Below, in pieces: positions 32,980-41,285 of a stretch of DNA of 64,000 nucleotides. This DNA comes from Thiomonas arsenitoxydans. GTDB lineage: Bacteria; Pseudomonadota; Gammaproteobacteria; Burkholderiales; Burkholderiaceae_C. The number at the start of each line of letters is the position of its first letter. Within the stretch, counting starts at the first letter, position 1. The translations under genes were made by a program, and so were the position numbers. A model generated the notes under the pieces. That model saw only the letters and a program-made list of their open reading frames with translations. It had not been told where the DNA came from and made no database searches. The stretch is taken from NCBI RefSeq assembly GCF_000253115.1, contig NC_014145.1, positions 1,364,001 to 1,428,000 on the forward strand, read 5' to 3'.

Positions 32980-34194
32980 TCAACCTCCGATCGCTTCGGC
33001 CGGGTCGACCTTGAGCGCCATGCGGATGGCCACCAGGCTGGCCAGCGCGCAAATCACCATCACCGCGAAGAACCCGGCGATGGAGTCGCCCGGCATGAGC
33101 AGCACGAACTTGGGAAACAGCGGCGCGGCGAAGGTGGCGGTGATCTTGCCCACGGCGAAGCCGATCAGGCCCAGCGCCAGCGCCTGCTGCATGATCATGG
33201 CGGCGATGGTGCGGTTGCGCGTGCCGATGAGCTTGAGCACCGCGATTTCGCGGATCTTGTCCATGGTGAGCGTATAGATGATGAAGGCGACGATGGCGGC
33301 GCTGACGATGGCCAGGATGACCATGAACATGCCGATCTGCTTGGCCGCCGTGGCGATGAGCTTGTTGACCAGAATGTCTTGCATCTGCGCGCGGGTGAAC
33401 ACGGTCAGGCGTTTCCAGCGCCGGATGGGCGCGGCCACTTCGTCGGCGGTATAGCCGGGCTTGATGCGCACCAGCACGGCATTGACATAGTTATTGGTGC
33501 TTTGCGAGGCGATGATGGCGTCAAGCAGCCCGGGCACACCGGGGCGGTTGAACGCCGGGTTCTCGGCGGTACGGCGGCGCTGCTGCAGGATGGCCTCGTT
33601 GTCCTTCAGGAACTGCGCCTGCTGCGCATCCTTGAGCGGAATGAACACCATCGGGTCGCCGTTGGAAGAGACCATGCGCCGCGTCAGCCCGACCACGGTG
33701 TAGCGATTGCGGCGGATCTGCAGGGTGTCGCCCAGTTTGAAGCCGCTGGCGATGTCGGCCACCGCCTCGTAATGGCTGCGGGTGATCTGCCGTCCGGCCA
33801 CCAGATACGGCGGCCAGCCCGCGCTGCCGGGGCCGTCGGGGGCGATGCCCACCACCATGGCGCGCACATCGCGCGGCTCGCCGTGATTCGCAGCGCGCAC
33901 CTGCATGGTGAGGTAGGTGATGTTGTTGGCGCTGGCCACGCCGGGCATGGCGGCGATGCCGCGCCAGGTGTCGTCATACAGACTGGACGATTCGGCGTAA
34001 GGCCCCTGCGTGTCTTTCTGCACCACCCACAGATCGGCGCCGCTGTTGTCGAGCAGCACCATGGCATCGTCGATCATGCCGCGGTACACCCCGGCCATGA
34101 CCAGGGTGACGCCGATCAGCAGCCCCAGGCCGATGCCGGTGAACACGAACTTGCCCCAGGCATGCAGAATGTCGCGTCCGGCCAGGCTGATCAT
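32980..34194 (-). CDS. ABC transporter permease, MacB/FtsX (DevC-like)
   Basis: This 404-residue protein has an N-terminal TM helix (FVFTGIGLGLLIGVTLVMAG), a large periplasmic domain of about 220 residues and three C-terminal helices (FMVILAIVSAAIVAFIIYTL; ALALGLIGFAVGKI; FFAVMVICALASLVAI), the FtsX/MacB layout. It ends KVDPAEAIGG like many FtsX-type permeases. The ATG at 34194 overlaps the adaptor stop by 4 bp (ATGA). Confidence 0.92.
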   Translation of the reverse strand: MISLAGRDILHAWGKFVFTGIGLGLLIGVTLVMAGVYRGMIDDAMVLLDNSGADLWVVQKDTQGPYAESSSLYDDTWRGIAAMPGVASANNITYLTMQVRAANHGEPRDVRAMVVGIAPDGPGSAGWPPYLVAGRQITRSHYEAVADIASGFKLGDTLQIRRNRYTVVGLTRRMVSSNGDPMVFIPLKDAQQAQFLKDNEAILQQRRRTAENPAFNRPGVPGLLDAIIASQSTNNYVNAVLVRIKPGYTADEVAAPIRRWKRLTVFTRAQMQDILVNKLIATAAKQIGMFMVILAIVSAAIVAFIIYTLTMDKIREIAVLKLIGTRNRTIAAMIMQQALALGLIGFAVGKITATFAAPLFPKFVLLMPGDSIAGFFAVMVICALASLVAIRMALKVDPAEAIGG

Positions 34195-35339
34195 GGCGAG
34201 ACTCCGGGAATGCGGTCGACGATGCTGATGTGGCTGCGCGCGCTGAGTGTGCGCTGGCTGTAGACCACCACGCGCTCGCCGGTCTTCAGGCCCTCGACCT
34301 GGACGTGCCCGTCGAGATCGCGGCCCAGCACCTTGACGCGGGCGAATTGCAGCTTGTCGCCTTCGACGCGCCACACGCCGAGCTGGTCGTCCACGCGCTG
34401 CAGACTGGCGTTGGGCACGGTCGGACGCGCCGGTAATGCGGGCAGGGCGACAGTGATATCGGCCAGCTCACCGATCGGCGGCAGCGGCTGCGGCAAGGGG
34501 GTGAACGCAATCTTGGCCAGGGTCTCCTCAGTCACCGCGTCAGCCACGGGATCGACCCGCAGCACCCGCCCGGCCAGAGTCTGGTTCGAGCGAGAACGCA
34601 GCACGATGCGCGCCGGCAGATCGGCGGCCAGGCCGGTGGCCGTGAGCTGGTCGAAGCGGGTGTCGATCCACAGGCTATCGGGCGCGATCAGTTCGACCAC
34701 CGGGGCGCCGGCGACGACCGTCGATCCGGGGTCGGCGTCGCGCGCGGTGACCAAGCCGGCAGTGGGCGAAACCAGCTTGAGGTTGCTGCGCTGGGCCTGC
34801 AGCGCGGCGAGGTCGGCGCGGGCGCGCTCGACCGCATCCTGCGCCGCCTGCAGCGCGGCTTCGGCCGACTGCAGTTCCTGCTGGCGGGTGGCGAGCAATT
34901 CCTCGGTGGTGCCGTGTGCGGCAAGCAACTGGGCATAGCGTGTCGCCTGCGTCCGGGCGAAATCGCGCTGGGTCTGCGCCTGGCGCAACTGCGCCTGGGT
35001 GCTCAGCAAGGCCGCCCGTTGCGAGCGGATGCGCTCGTCTAGATCCACCGGGTCCATTTCGCCGAGCACCTGGCCGGCACGCACCCGGTCGCCGACATGG
35101 ACATCAAGACTTTTGACCCGTCCGGCCACGGTCGGACCAACCAGGGTGGTGTAGCGCGCCTGCACCGTGCCGATGCCGAACAGCGCCGGGTTGATCGCAT
35201 GGCTTTCAACCGTGGTCACGGTAACAGGCACCGCTGCCAGCGGGCCGGTGCGCAGCGCTACATAGCCCAGCAGCAAGACGAGAGGAATCAGCACCGTCAG
35301 CAACAGCAGGGTGCGGCGATTGAGGGCGGAGAAATTCAT
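34191..35339 (-). CDS. HlyD/RND-type periplasmic adaptor (DevB-like)
   Basis: This 382-residue membrane-fusion protein has one N-terminal membrane anchor (LLLLTVLIPLVLLLGYVAL), a lipoyl-type half (GPTVAGRVKSLDVHVGDRVR ... SPTAGLVTARDADPGS), a long alpha-hairpin of Gln/Ala-rich coiled coil and a beta-barrel domain. It bridges the ABC permease to the outer-membrane factor encoded downstream. Its start overlaps the TetR gene end by 4 bp, so regulator and pump are translationally coupled. Confidence 0.92.
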   Translation of the reverse strand: MNFSALNRRTLLLLTVLIPLVLLLGYVALRTGPLAAVPVTVTTVESHAINPALFGIGTVQARYTTLVGPTVAGRVKSLDVHVGDRVRAGQVLGEMDPVDLDERIRSQRAALLSTQAQLRQAQTQRDFARTQATRYAQLLAAHGTTEELLATRQQELQSAEAALQAAQDAVERARADLAALQAQRSNLKLVSPTAGLVTARDADPGSTVVAGAPVVELIAPDSLWIDTRFDQLTATGLAADLPARIVLRSRSNQTLAGRVLRVDPVADAVTEETLAKIAFTPLPQPLPPIGELADITVALPALPARPTVPNASLQRVDDQLGVWRVEGDKLQFARVKVLGRDLDGHVQVEGLKTGERVVVYSQRTLSARSHISIVDRIPGVSP

Positions 35340-35944
35340 TTTGTGCTCCCGATACAGCGGCGATACAGCGCAAACGCACCGGGCGCCGCGCTGCGGATGT
35401 GTTCTGGTTCGCCAGACAGCAGGGTCTGCATCACCAGACCTTGTATGGCCCCGACGAACATGGCGGCGGCCGCGTCGGGCTCGATGTCCTGGCTCAATTC
35501 GCCGCGCTGTTGTCCTTTGACGATGAGTTGGCGTACGCGCTTGCCGTAGGCGGCCAGCAGCGTGCGGGCCGCGCGTTTTGCCGCCGTGTCCTCGGCGCGC
35601 TGGAGTTCACCGAACAACATGCGCGGCACGCCCGGGTGCTCGGCCACGAAGGCGGCATGCGTGAGGAATACCGCCTCCAGCGCATCGAGCGCGCTGTCGT
35701 GGCTGGCGATGGCGCGATCGACCCGGGCCATCAGCCGCGTGGCGACCCATTGCATCACCGCTTCCCAGATGGCGTCTTTGGTGGGGAAGTGACGGAACAG
35801 CGCGCCCTGCGTCAGCCCCATGTGCTGGGCGATGGCGCTGGTCGTGATGTCGCTCGGATTACGTTGCGCGGCCAGTTCGATGACGGATTCGACCGTGGCC
35901 TCGCGGCGTTCTTCGGCAGGCAGATGCGGGGGACGAGTATTCAA
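35336..35944 (-). CDS. TetR/AcrR-family transcriptional regulator
   Basis: The product is 202 residues. The N-terminal HTH reads SDITTSAIAQHMGLTQGALF followed by RHFPTKDAIWEAVMQW, the classic TetR helix pattern. The C-terminal ligand domain resembles the YbiH/CerR-type. It is the first gene of the adaptor, permease, ATPase, DUF1971 and outer-membrane factor operon and most likely represses it in response to an exported compound. No operator could be pinned down in the 115 bp upstream. Confidence 0.92.
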   Translation of the reverse strand: MNTRPPHLPAEERREATVESVIELAAQRNPSDITTSAIAQHMGLTQGALFRHFPTKDAIWEAVMQWVATRLMARVDRAIASHDSALDALEAVFLTHAAFVAEHPGVPRMLFGELQRAEDTAAKRAARTLLAAYGKRVRQLIVKGQQRGELSQDIEPDAAAAMFVGAIQGLVMQTLLSGEPEHIRSAAPGAFALYRRCIGSTK

Positions 35945-35996
35945 TTTGAGCGCAGAATTAAAGTAAGTAAGTGAATACTAACATCGCACATCGCAG

Positions 35997-36039
35997 AAAA
36001 GCACACCCAGGTCGATGCTGATGACACCCGGTGTGCTTT
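35997..36039 (-). terminator. Intrinsic terminator after the DUF2202 pair
   Basis: Arms AAAGCACACC and GGTGTGCTTT with a loop of about 20 nt lie 20-60 bp downstream of the leftward DUF2202 stop. Read leftward the hairpin is followed by TTTTC. Confidence 0.6.
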
Positions 36040-36059
36040 GTCGGGGAGGGCGACTCGGG

Positions 36060-36689
36060 TCAGACCCGGCCGGTCTCTTTCGGGCTGTTGATGATGGCGT
36101 CAAACTCGGCCTGCGTGATGTACTGCGGTGTGTAGCTGACGCCTGCCGCGGTCAACTGCGAGACGAAGGAGCGCAGATGATTGCGCGATCCCTTCAGTAG
36201 ATTCATGTAAACCAGCTTGACGTCTGGGTTGTCGGTCTGCGCGATACGCTCGTTGAGGTCTTTGATGTCCAGATCCTCGATGGCGGCGCCAACCTGCAGC
36301 GCCGCATTCAGCGAGGTCTGCCCATGGCTCATCAGCGCGTTGAACAGGGTCTGCAGTTCGGGATCGACGAACACCCCCGTGCCGGTATGCGAGGCGGGGT
36401 CGGGCAATTTATAGCGGGTGATCAGAGTGCCCACGGCGTCCATGTGCTGCTGCTCGCTGGCCGCGATGTTGTTGAAAATGGGCCATCCCCACTGGGTGTA
36501 GAGCAGTTGATAGACATCGCGGGCGAGTTTTTCTTCTTCACGCATGAACACGATGCTGGCGGCTTCAGTGTTGTCGAGGGTGCGGGTGCTATCGCCGCCG
36601 CTGCGGCCATTGCCAGCAAAGGCCGCGGTGACCATCAGCGCGCCGCCCAGGGCGAGAATGGCTTTGGAAAAGTAGGTGGGGGTTTTCAT
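36060..36689 (-). CDS. DUF2202 ferritin-like exported protein (copy 1)
   Basis: This 209-residue protein has a signal peptide (ILALGGALMVTAAFAGNG) and a four-helix ferritin-like domain with likely metal ligands in FMREEEKLARDVYQLLY and ASEQQHMDAVG. It is a tandem paralogue of the next gene upstream and shares most of the domain, including the C-terminal YTPQYITQAEFDAIINSP. The ATG at 36689 is preferred to an upstream TTG because it gives a standard signal peptide. DUF2202 function is not established; a metal or redox role is inference. Confidence 0.8.
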   Translation of the reverse strand: MKTPTYFSKAILALGGALMVTAAFAGNGRSGGDSTRTLDNTEAASIVFMREEEKLARDVYQLLYTQWGWPIFNNIAASEQQHMDAVGTLITRYKLPDPASHTGTGVFVDPELQTLFNALMSHGQTSLNAALQVGAAIEDLDIKDLNERIAQTDNPDVKLVYMNLLKGSRNHLRSFVSQLTAAGVSYTPQYITQAEFDAIINSPKETGRV

Positions 36690-36715
36690 CGGTTCGAAGT
36701 CTGTGATGGAAGGAA

Positions 36716-37405
36716 TCAAATCGCGCCGGTTTCTGTCGGGCTGTTGATGATGGCGTCAAACTCGGCCTGTGTGATGTACTGCGGCGTGTAGGTCACGCCT
36801 TGCTTGGTCAGTTGCGAGATGAAGGCGCGCATGTGGTTGCGCGAGCCCTTCATCAATTCGTTGAACACCAGGGCGATGTCGGCGTTGTCGGTGGCGGCGA
36901 TGCGCGTCTGCAGGTCCTGAATATCCAGGTCTTCGATCGTCGCCCCCACGGTGAGCGCGGCGATCAGTGAAGTCTGGCCTTGCGCCATCAGGGCGTTGAA
37001 CAACTCCTGCACGTGCGGATCCTGGAACACGCCGGTTGCCGTTGCGGCCGCAGGATCGGGCAGGTTGTAGCGCGTCAGCAGTAGCGCCACGGCGTCCATG
37101 TGCTGCTGCTCGCTGGCCGCAATATTGCTGAACACCTTCTGTCCCCACTGCGTGTAGAGCAGTTGATAGACGTCCCGCGCGAGTTTTTCTTCTTCGCGCA
37201 TGAACACCAGTGCGCTGGCTTCGGTGGCCGAAAGATCCGACGGGGGGAGGGCGTCGAGCTGCGTGCTGAGCGCGGCGGTGGCCGTGGCGGAGGTCGCGTC
37301 GGTGCTCGCTGGTGTTGCGGCGACGGTGGAATCGCCACCGCCGCAGCCGGTGAGAGCCAGCACCGCAGCGCCGAGGGTGGTGTTGAGAAAAGTTCGGCGT
37401 TGCAT
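36716..37405 (-). CDS. DUF2202 ferritin-like lipoprotein (copy 2)
   Basis: This 229-residue paralogue of the adjacent protein starts MQRRTFLNTTLGAAVLALTG and continues to a lipobox (LALTGC), combining a twin-arginine-like motif with lipidation. A Thr/Ala-rich linker of about 40 residues follows, then the DUF2202 domain with FMREEEKLARDVYQLLYTQW and ASEQQHMDAVA. Two copies with different export signals suggest one membrane-anchored and one soluble form. The gap to copy 1 is 26 bp. Confidence 0.8.
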   Translation of the reverse strand: MQRRTFLNTTLGAAVLALTGCGGGDSTVAATPASTDATSATATAALSTQLDALPPSDLSATEASALVFMREEEKLARDVYQLLYTQWGQKVFSNIAASEQQHMDAVALLLTRYNLPDPAAATATGVFQDPHVQELFNALMAQGQTSLIAALTVGATIEDLDIQDLQTRIAATDNADIALVFNELMKGSRNHMRAFISQLTKQGVTYTPQYITQAEFDAIINSPTETGAI

Positions 37406-37423
37406 GTTTGGGTTCTCCGAGGG

Positions 37424-37738
37424 TTAGTTCGTCGTGGTGACAGGGGCCGCAGGGGCCGGTTTCAGCGACGGATCCTGGATGCGCTGCCGGTCGCGCTGCT
37501 GCAGCTTCTGGCCCTGACCAGCGCCCTGTGCGGTGCCACTGTTCTGATTCATGTTGCGATGCTGGTACTGGTGTTGCTGCATCTGGCCGGTTCCGGCGCC
37601 CGCTGCGGCTCCGGCACCCATGCCACCGCTCATACCGCCACCCATACCGCCACCCCCCATACCGGCGGCAAAAACGGAACCTGCAGCCCCCATGGCCACG
37701 GCAGCGGCCAGAAGACGAAGAGAAGTGCGTTGTTTCAT
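37424..37738 (-). CDS. Exported Gly/Met-rich low-complexity protein
   Basis: This 104-residue product has a signal peptide (LRLLAAAVAMGAAGSVFA) and then a Gly-Met repeat stretch (GMGGGGMGGGMSGGMG), Gln/His-rich QMQQHQYQHRNMNQNSG and a Pro/Ala/Thr tail. No family recognised. Met- and His-rich exported proteins often bind copper or other soft metals, which would fit the neighbouring ferritin-like proteins, but this is inference. It is 18 bp upstream of the DUF2202 pair in the same direction. Confidence 0.6.
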   Translation of the reverse strand: MKQRTSLRLLAAAVAMGAAGSVFAAGMGGGGMGGGMSGGMGAGAAAGAGTGQMQQHQYQHRNMNQNSGTAQGAGQGQKLQQRDRQRIQDPSLKPAPAAPVTTTN

Positions 37739-37768
37739 GATGAACTCCTTGAAGTTGAAAAACGTGAA

Positions 37769-38197
37769 TCAGCGTCGACCACGCCCACTGCCTTGTCCGC
37801 CCGCATGAGCCCCGCCACCGGCTCCGGCGCCGCCACCCGCAGCAGCGCCAGCCGCCGCAGGTCTTGCGGGAGAGCCGACGGCCAGCCCGGCCATGGCTGC
37901 CGCACGCTCCATGCGGCGCTCATAGCCCGTGCCGAAAGGGGCCTCGTTCCCATGCGGTGCTTGCAGGGCCGACAAACCCGTAGCTGCTCCGGCAACCGGG
38001 CTGTGCAGCGATTTGCCCGCCTGGGCCGCCGCACCGGCTTCGGCCTGCCGCGCCTGATCAGCGGCGACTTGTCGTGTGGCATCGAACAAGGCTCCCGCGC
38101 TCAGAGGCTTCTGCTGCGCCTGAGCCGTCGCCAAGCCCGCGAGGCTCAGACCGAGACCGACGGTCAGGCGGAGGCAAGAATGAGCGAAAGCGTGCAT
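37769..38197 (-). CDS. Exported Ala/Gly-rich protein, unknown
   Basis: With the ATG at 38197 (MHAFAHSCLRLTVGLGLSL) the 142-residue product has a good signal peptide ending ATAQAQQ, a helical Ala/Gln-rich middle (FDATRQVAADQARQAEAG) and a Gly/Ala/His-rich C-terminus ending GQGSGRGRR. No family recognised. It may be the first gene of the leftward exported-protein run ending with DUF2202 copy 1. It is divergent from the response regulator at 38363, so that two-component system may control it. Confidence 0.5.
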   Translation of the reverse strand: MHAFAHSCLRLTVGLGLSLAGLATAQAQQKPLSAGALFDATRQVAADQARQAEAGAAAQAGKSLHSPVAGAATGLSALQAPHGNEAPFGTGYERRMERAAAMAGLAVGSPARPAAAGAAAGGGAGAGGGAHAGGQGSGRGRR

Positions 38198-38362
38198 GGC
38201 GGTACGGACAAGGCAGTGGTTGTGGTCGATGGGGGACATGTTTCGATGGCGAGGTTGCGCCTGGATGTCTTGCACGAGGCGTTGTATTCCCTTGCGTATC
38301 ACTTTGTTTCACTCCATGTCGGCAAACGCCGCCAGCCCCTTGGAAGTCCTAGACTTCGGGCC

Positions 38363-39100
38363 ATGAATTCACCTGCTCCCAGTCAGCGCATTCTGGTGGT
38401 CGATGACGACCCGGAATTGCGCGCCATGCTGCGTGATTACCTCACGGGCAATGGCTTTGCGGTCGATCTGGCTGCTCATGGCGACGCCATGCGCGCCTGT
38501 CTGGCGCAGCAAATGCCGCACGCCGTCATCCTCGACTTGATGCTGCCCGGCGAGGACGGGCTGGCGCTGGCGCGTGAACTGCGGCGCAGCAGTGATCTGC
38601 CCATCCTCATGCTTTCGGCACGCGGCGAAGAGATTGACCGGGTGATCGGACTGGAGGTCGGTGCCGATGACTATCTGCCCAAACCTTTCAGCCCCCGCGA
38701 GCTGCTGGCCCGTCTGCGCGCCTTGTTGCGCCGGGCGCAGCCGACCTCTGCGGGGGATTTGCCGCCCGCGTCCAAACCGGCAGAACAGGCGGTGAGGTTC
38801 GGCCCCTTCTTGCTCGATGCCGCGGCGTTTCGCTTGCTGCGTGACGGGCAGGATGTGGGATTGAGCGTGGCCGAGTTCACCTTGTTGCAGGCCATGGTCG
38901 CGCATCCCAACCGCGTGCTCAGCCGCGATCAACTCATCGACTGGCTCAAAGGCTATGAGCGCGATGCCTTCGATCGCAGCATCGACGTGCGCGTCGCTCG
39001 CCTGCGTCGCAAGATCGAAGATGATCCGGCCCATCCCGTTTACGTTCGCACCATCCGGGGGCAGGGTTACCTGTTCAATCCGTCAGGCGTAGGCGCCTGA
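38363..39100 (+). CDS. OmpR/PhoB-family response regulator
   Basis: The 245-residue regulator has a receiver domain (ILVVDDDPELRAMLRDYL, phospho-acceptor Asp58 in ILDLMLPGEDG, KPFSPRELLARL) and a C-terminal winged helix with DRSIDVRVARLRRKIEDDP and RTIRGQGYLF. The ATG at 38363 (MNSPAPSQRILV) is the domain-consistent start; the open frame upstream is a shadow. The sensor kinase gene follows 9 bp later. The divergent exported-protein genes are candidate targets. Confidence 0.94.
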   Translation: MNSPAPSQRILVVDDDPELRAMLRDYLTGNGFAVDLAAHGDAMRACLAQQMPHAVILDLMLPGEDGLALARELRRSSDLPILMLSARGEEIDRVIGLEVGADDYLPKPFSPRELLARLRALLRRAQPTSAGDLPPASKPAEQAVRFGPFLLDAAAFRLLRDGQDVGLSVAEFTLLQAMVAHPNRVLSRDQLIDWLKGYERDAFDRSIDVRVARLRRKIEDDPAHPVYVRTIRGQGYLFNPSGVGA

Positions 39101-39109
39101 CCTCGCTTC

Positions 39110-40480
39110 ATGCAGCCCACTGCAGGACTGAGCGAAACCGGACCGCACAAGCGCACGCTGCGGCAGCAGACGTTGCGGGCGATGCTGGTACTGGTGTTGC
39201 TCCTGGAGCTGGCATTTGCCGGGGTCGCGCTGCTGTTCGTGCTCATGCCCATGGCGCAGCGCTCGGCAGACGATCTCGCGGGTCTCATGGTGCTGTCCGC
39301 GCAAACTTGGGCAGAACTGCCTCCGCAAACCCGCCCGGCGTTTCAGCAAGAGCTGCACAACCGCTATCGTCTCAGCCTGTTGCCCGATATGCAGCCGCCT
39401 GCCGACAACGGCATGACGCACGGGCTTTACATCGGCTTTGTTGAACAGTCTCTGCAGCAACGCACCGGGCATGCGGTGTATTTCCGTCAGCAGACCGACG
39501 CGCAGGGACACATCTGGCTCTGGACCAGCATTCCCGCAGGCGGGCGCGACATCGGCGTGGGGTTCGATACCGGCCGCATCCAGACGCAACCCATCCGAGC
39601 CCTGTTGATCGGTCTCGCCCTGACCTTGCCGCTGTCGTTTCTGCTGGCCTTGTGGTGGGCGCGGCGCATTTCGCGGCCGCTGGTGTCCATGGAGCAGGCC
39701 GCAGCCGGGCTGGCGCGCGGCGATACCCCGCAGCGTTTGTCGCAGTCGGGGCCGCGTGAAATCGCCAACCTTGCGGCGCATTTCAATCAAATGGCCGAAC
39801 GTATCGACGCCTTGCTGCAGGCGCGCACGACGCTGCTTGTCGGCGTATCGCACGATCTGCGCTCGCCCCTGGCGCGCATCCGTCTGGCGCTGGAACTGCA
39901 ACGCATGGCGCCCACTCCCGAACGGCTCGACCAGATCGAGCGCGATGTTCTGGCGATGGACCGGCTGATCGGCGAGGTGCTTGCCCTCGCTCGCGGCCTG
40001 CGAGCGCAAGCCGCAGAAGACCTCGTCTTGAAGCCCTGGTTGCAAGAACGATTGCAGATGCACGATGAATGGGCGACATCACGCGGTGCAACCCTCGGCG
40101 TGCAATGCCCGGACGATCTGCACGCGTGGGTGGATGACGCGGCCTTGCAGCGCGTGGTGGACAATTTTCTGACCAACGCGGTGCACTACGCCGCAGGCCC
40201 CATCACCTTGCAGGCGGGGCCGGGCAGTTCACCCGGCCGGGTCCGTATTGCCGTGCTTGACCGCGGCCCCGGCGTTCCCGCCGATCAGCTCGACGCGGTA
40301 TTTGCGCCCTTCACCCGGCTCGATTCTGCCCGCACGCCGGGGCACGGCTCCGGCCTGGGTCTGGCCATCGCAAGGCAATTGGCGCAGCAGCACGGCTGGG
40401 AGGTTGGACTGCAGCAGCGTGACGGCGGGGGGTTGATCGCCTGGGTGGAGGCGCCGGTGTCGCCCATCCATTTAGTCTGA
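39110..40480 (+). CDS. Sensor histidine kinase (EnvZ/RstB-like)
   Basis: This 456-residue inner-membrane kinase has TM1 (AMLVLVLLLELAFAGVALLF), a periplasmic sensor of about 125 residues and TM2 (ALLIGLALTLPLSFLLALWW). A HAMP domain follows, then HisKA with phospho-acceptor His248 (GVSHDLRSPLARIRLALEL) and an ATPase domain with N box (VVDNFLTNAVHYA), G1 (VLDRGPGVP) and G2 (GHGSGLGLAIARQLA). It is paired with the upstream response regulator. The signal is unknown. Confidence 0.93.
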   Translation: MQPTAGLSETGPHKRTLRQQTLRAMLVLVLLLELAFAGVALLFVLMPMAQRSADDLAGLMVLSAQTWAELPPQTRPAFQQELHNRYRLSLLPDMQPPADNGMTHGLYIGFVEQSLQQRTGHAVYFRQQTDAQGHIWLWTSIPAGGRDIGVGFDTGRIQTQPIRALLIGLALTLPLSFLLALWWARRISRPLVSMEQAAAGLARGDTPQRLSQSGPREIANLAAHFNQMAERIDALLQARTTLLVGVSHDLRSPLARIRLALELQRMAPTPERLDQIERDVLAMDRLIGEVLALARGLRAQAAEDLVLKPWLQERLQMHDEWATSRGATLGVQCPDDLHAWVDDAALQRVVDNFLTNAVHYAAGPITLQAGPGSSPGRVRIAVLDRGPGVPADQLDAVFAPFTRLDSARTPGHGSGLGLAIARQLAQQHGWEVGLQQRDGGGLIAWVEAPVSPIHLV

Positions 40481-40606
40481 TGGGGGCTTGGCGGTGCGCT
40501 TGCGACGCCGTACCCGCCACAACGTCCAGATGACCAGCGCGATGGCAATACCGCCGTAGATGTAGAGCAGAAGATCGACATGGGCGGCGAACCAGTTGGA
40601 GTTCAT
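40472..40606 (-). CDS. Small single-helix membrane protein, 44 residues
   Basis: An ATG at 40606 opens a 44-codon frame starting MNSNWFAAHVDLLLYIYGG, with one membrane helix of about 20 residues (LLLYIYGGIAIALVIWTLW) and a strongly basic tail (RVRRRKRTAKPPSD). The positive tail predicts an N-out, C-in orientation. It lies between the convergent kinase gene, overlapping its stop by 9 bp, and divergent pgsA. The clean helix-plus-basic-tail design supports a real protein; no family recognised. Confidence 0.55.
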   Translation of the reverse strand: MNSNWFAAHVDLLLYIYGGIAIALVIWTLWRVRRRKRTAKPPSD

Positions 40607-40706
40607 GAAGTCAGTTTCCTGTCGCGGCAAGGATGAGCCAGGGCATTCACCCTATCATGCCGCTCATCGACGCAGCCATTTTCCGAACTTCGCATTCTCT
40701 ACTTCC

Positions 40707-41285
40707 ATGTCTTTGCGTGCGCTCAATCTGCCGACGCTGCTCACCTGGGCGCGCGTGGCGGCCATTCCGCTGGTCGTCGGGGTGTATTTCCTGCCCACCG
40801 ACTGGATGACCCTGCCCGAGCGCAACCTCACCGCGACCATTTTGTTCATTCTCAGCGCCATCACCGACTGGCTCGACGGCTATCTGGCGCGTAAATGGAA
40901 CCAGACCTCCGCATTCGGCGCCTTTCTCGACCCGGTGGCCGACAAGCTGATGGTCTCTGCGGCCCTGCTCATCCTGCTGCAGCTCGGGCGCGTCGATGCC
41001 CTGGTGACGCTCATCATCATCGGCCGTGAAATCGCCATCTCCGCGCTGCGCGAATGGATGGCGCAAATTGGTCAGTCGCGTCGGGTGGCGGTGAGCTATG
41101 TCGGCAAGGTCAAGACGGCCGTGCAGATGGTGGCCATCCCCTTTTTGCTATTCGGCGGAACCCTGTTCGGTGTGGTGGACACGGTGCTGATCGGCCAGTG
41201 GCTGATCTGGGCGGCGGCAGTGCTCACCCTCTGGTCCATGCAGTATTACTTCCGCATTGCTCTGGCGGGGATGAAATTGACGTGA
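40707..41285 (+). CDS. pgsA: CDP-diacylglycerol-glycerol-3-phosphate 3-phosphatidyltransferase
   Basis: This 192-residue membrane enzyme makes phosphatidylglycerol phosphate. The CDP-alcohol phosphatidyltransferase signature is complete: DGYLARKWNQTSAFGAFLD followed by PVAD, with the three catalytic Asp residues. The ATG at 40707 (MSLRALNLPTLLTWARV) gives the family's usual N-terminus. Its stop overlaps the next gene by 4 bp. Confidence 0.95.
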   Translation: MSLRALNLPTLLTWARVAAIPLVVGVYFLPTDWMTLPERNLTATILFILSAITDWLDGYLARKWNQTSAFGAFLDPVADKLMVSAALLILLQLGRVDALVTLIIIGREIAISALREWMAQIGQSRRVAVSYVGKVKTAVQMVAIPFLLFGGTLFGVVDTVLIGQWLIWAAAVLTLWSMQYYFRIALAGMKLT

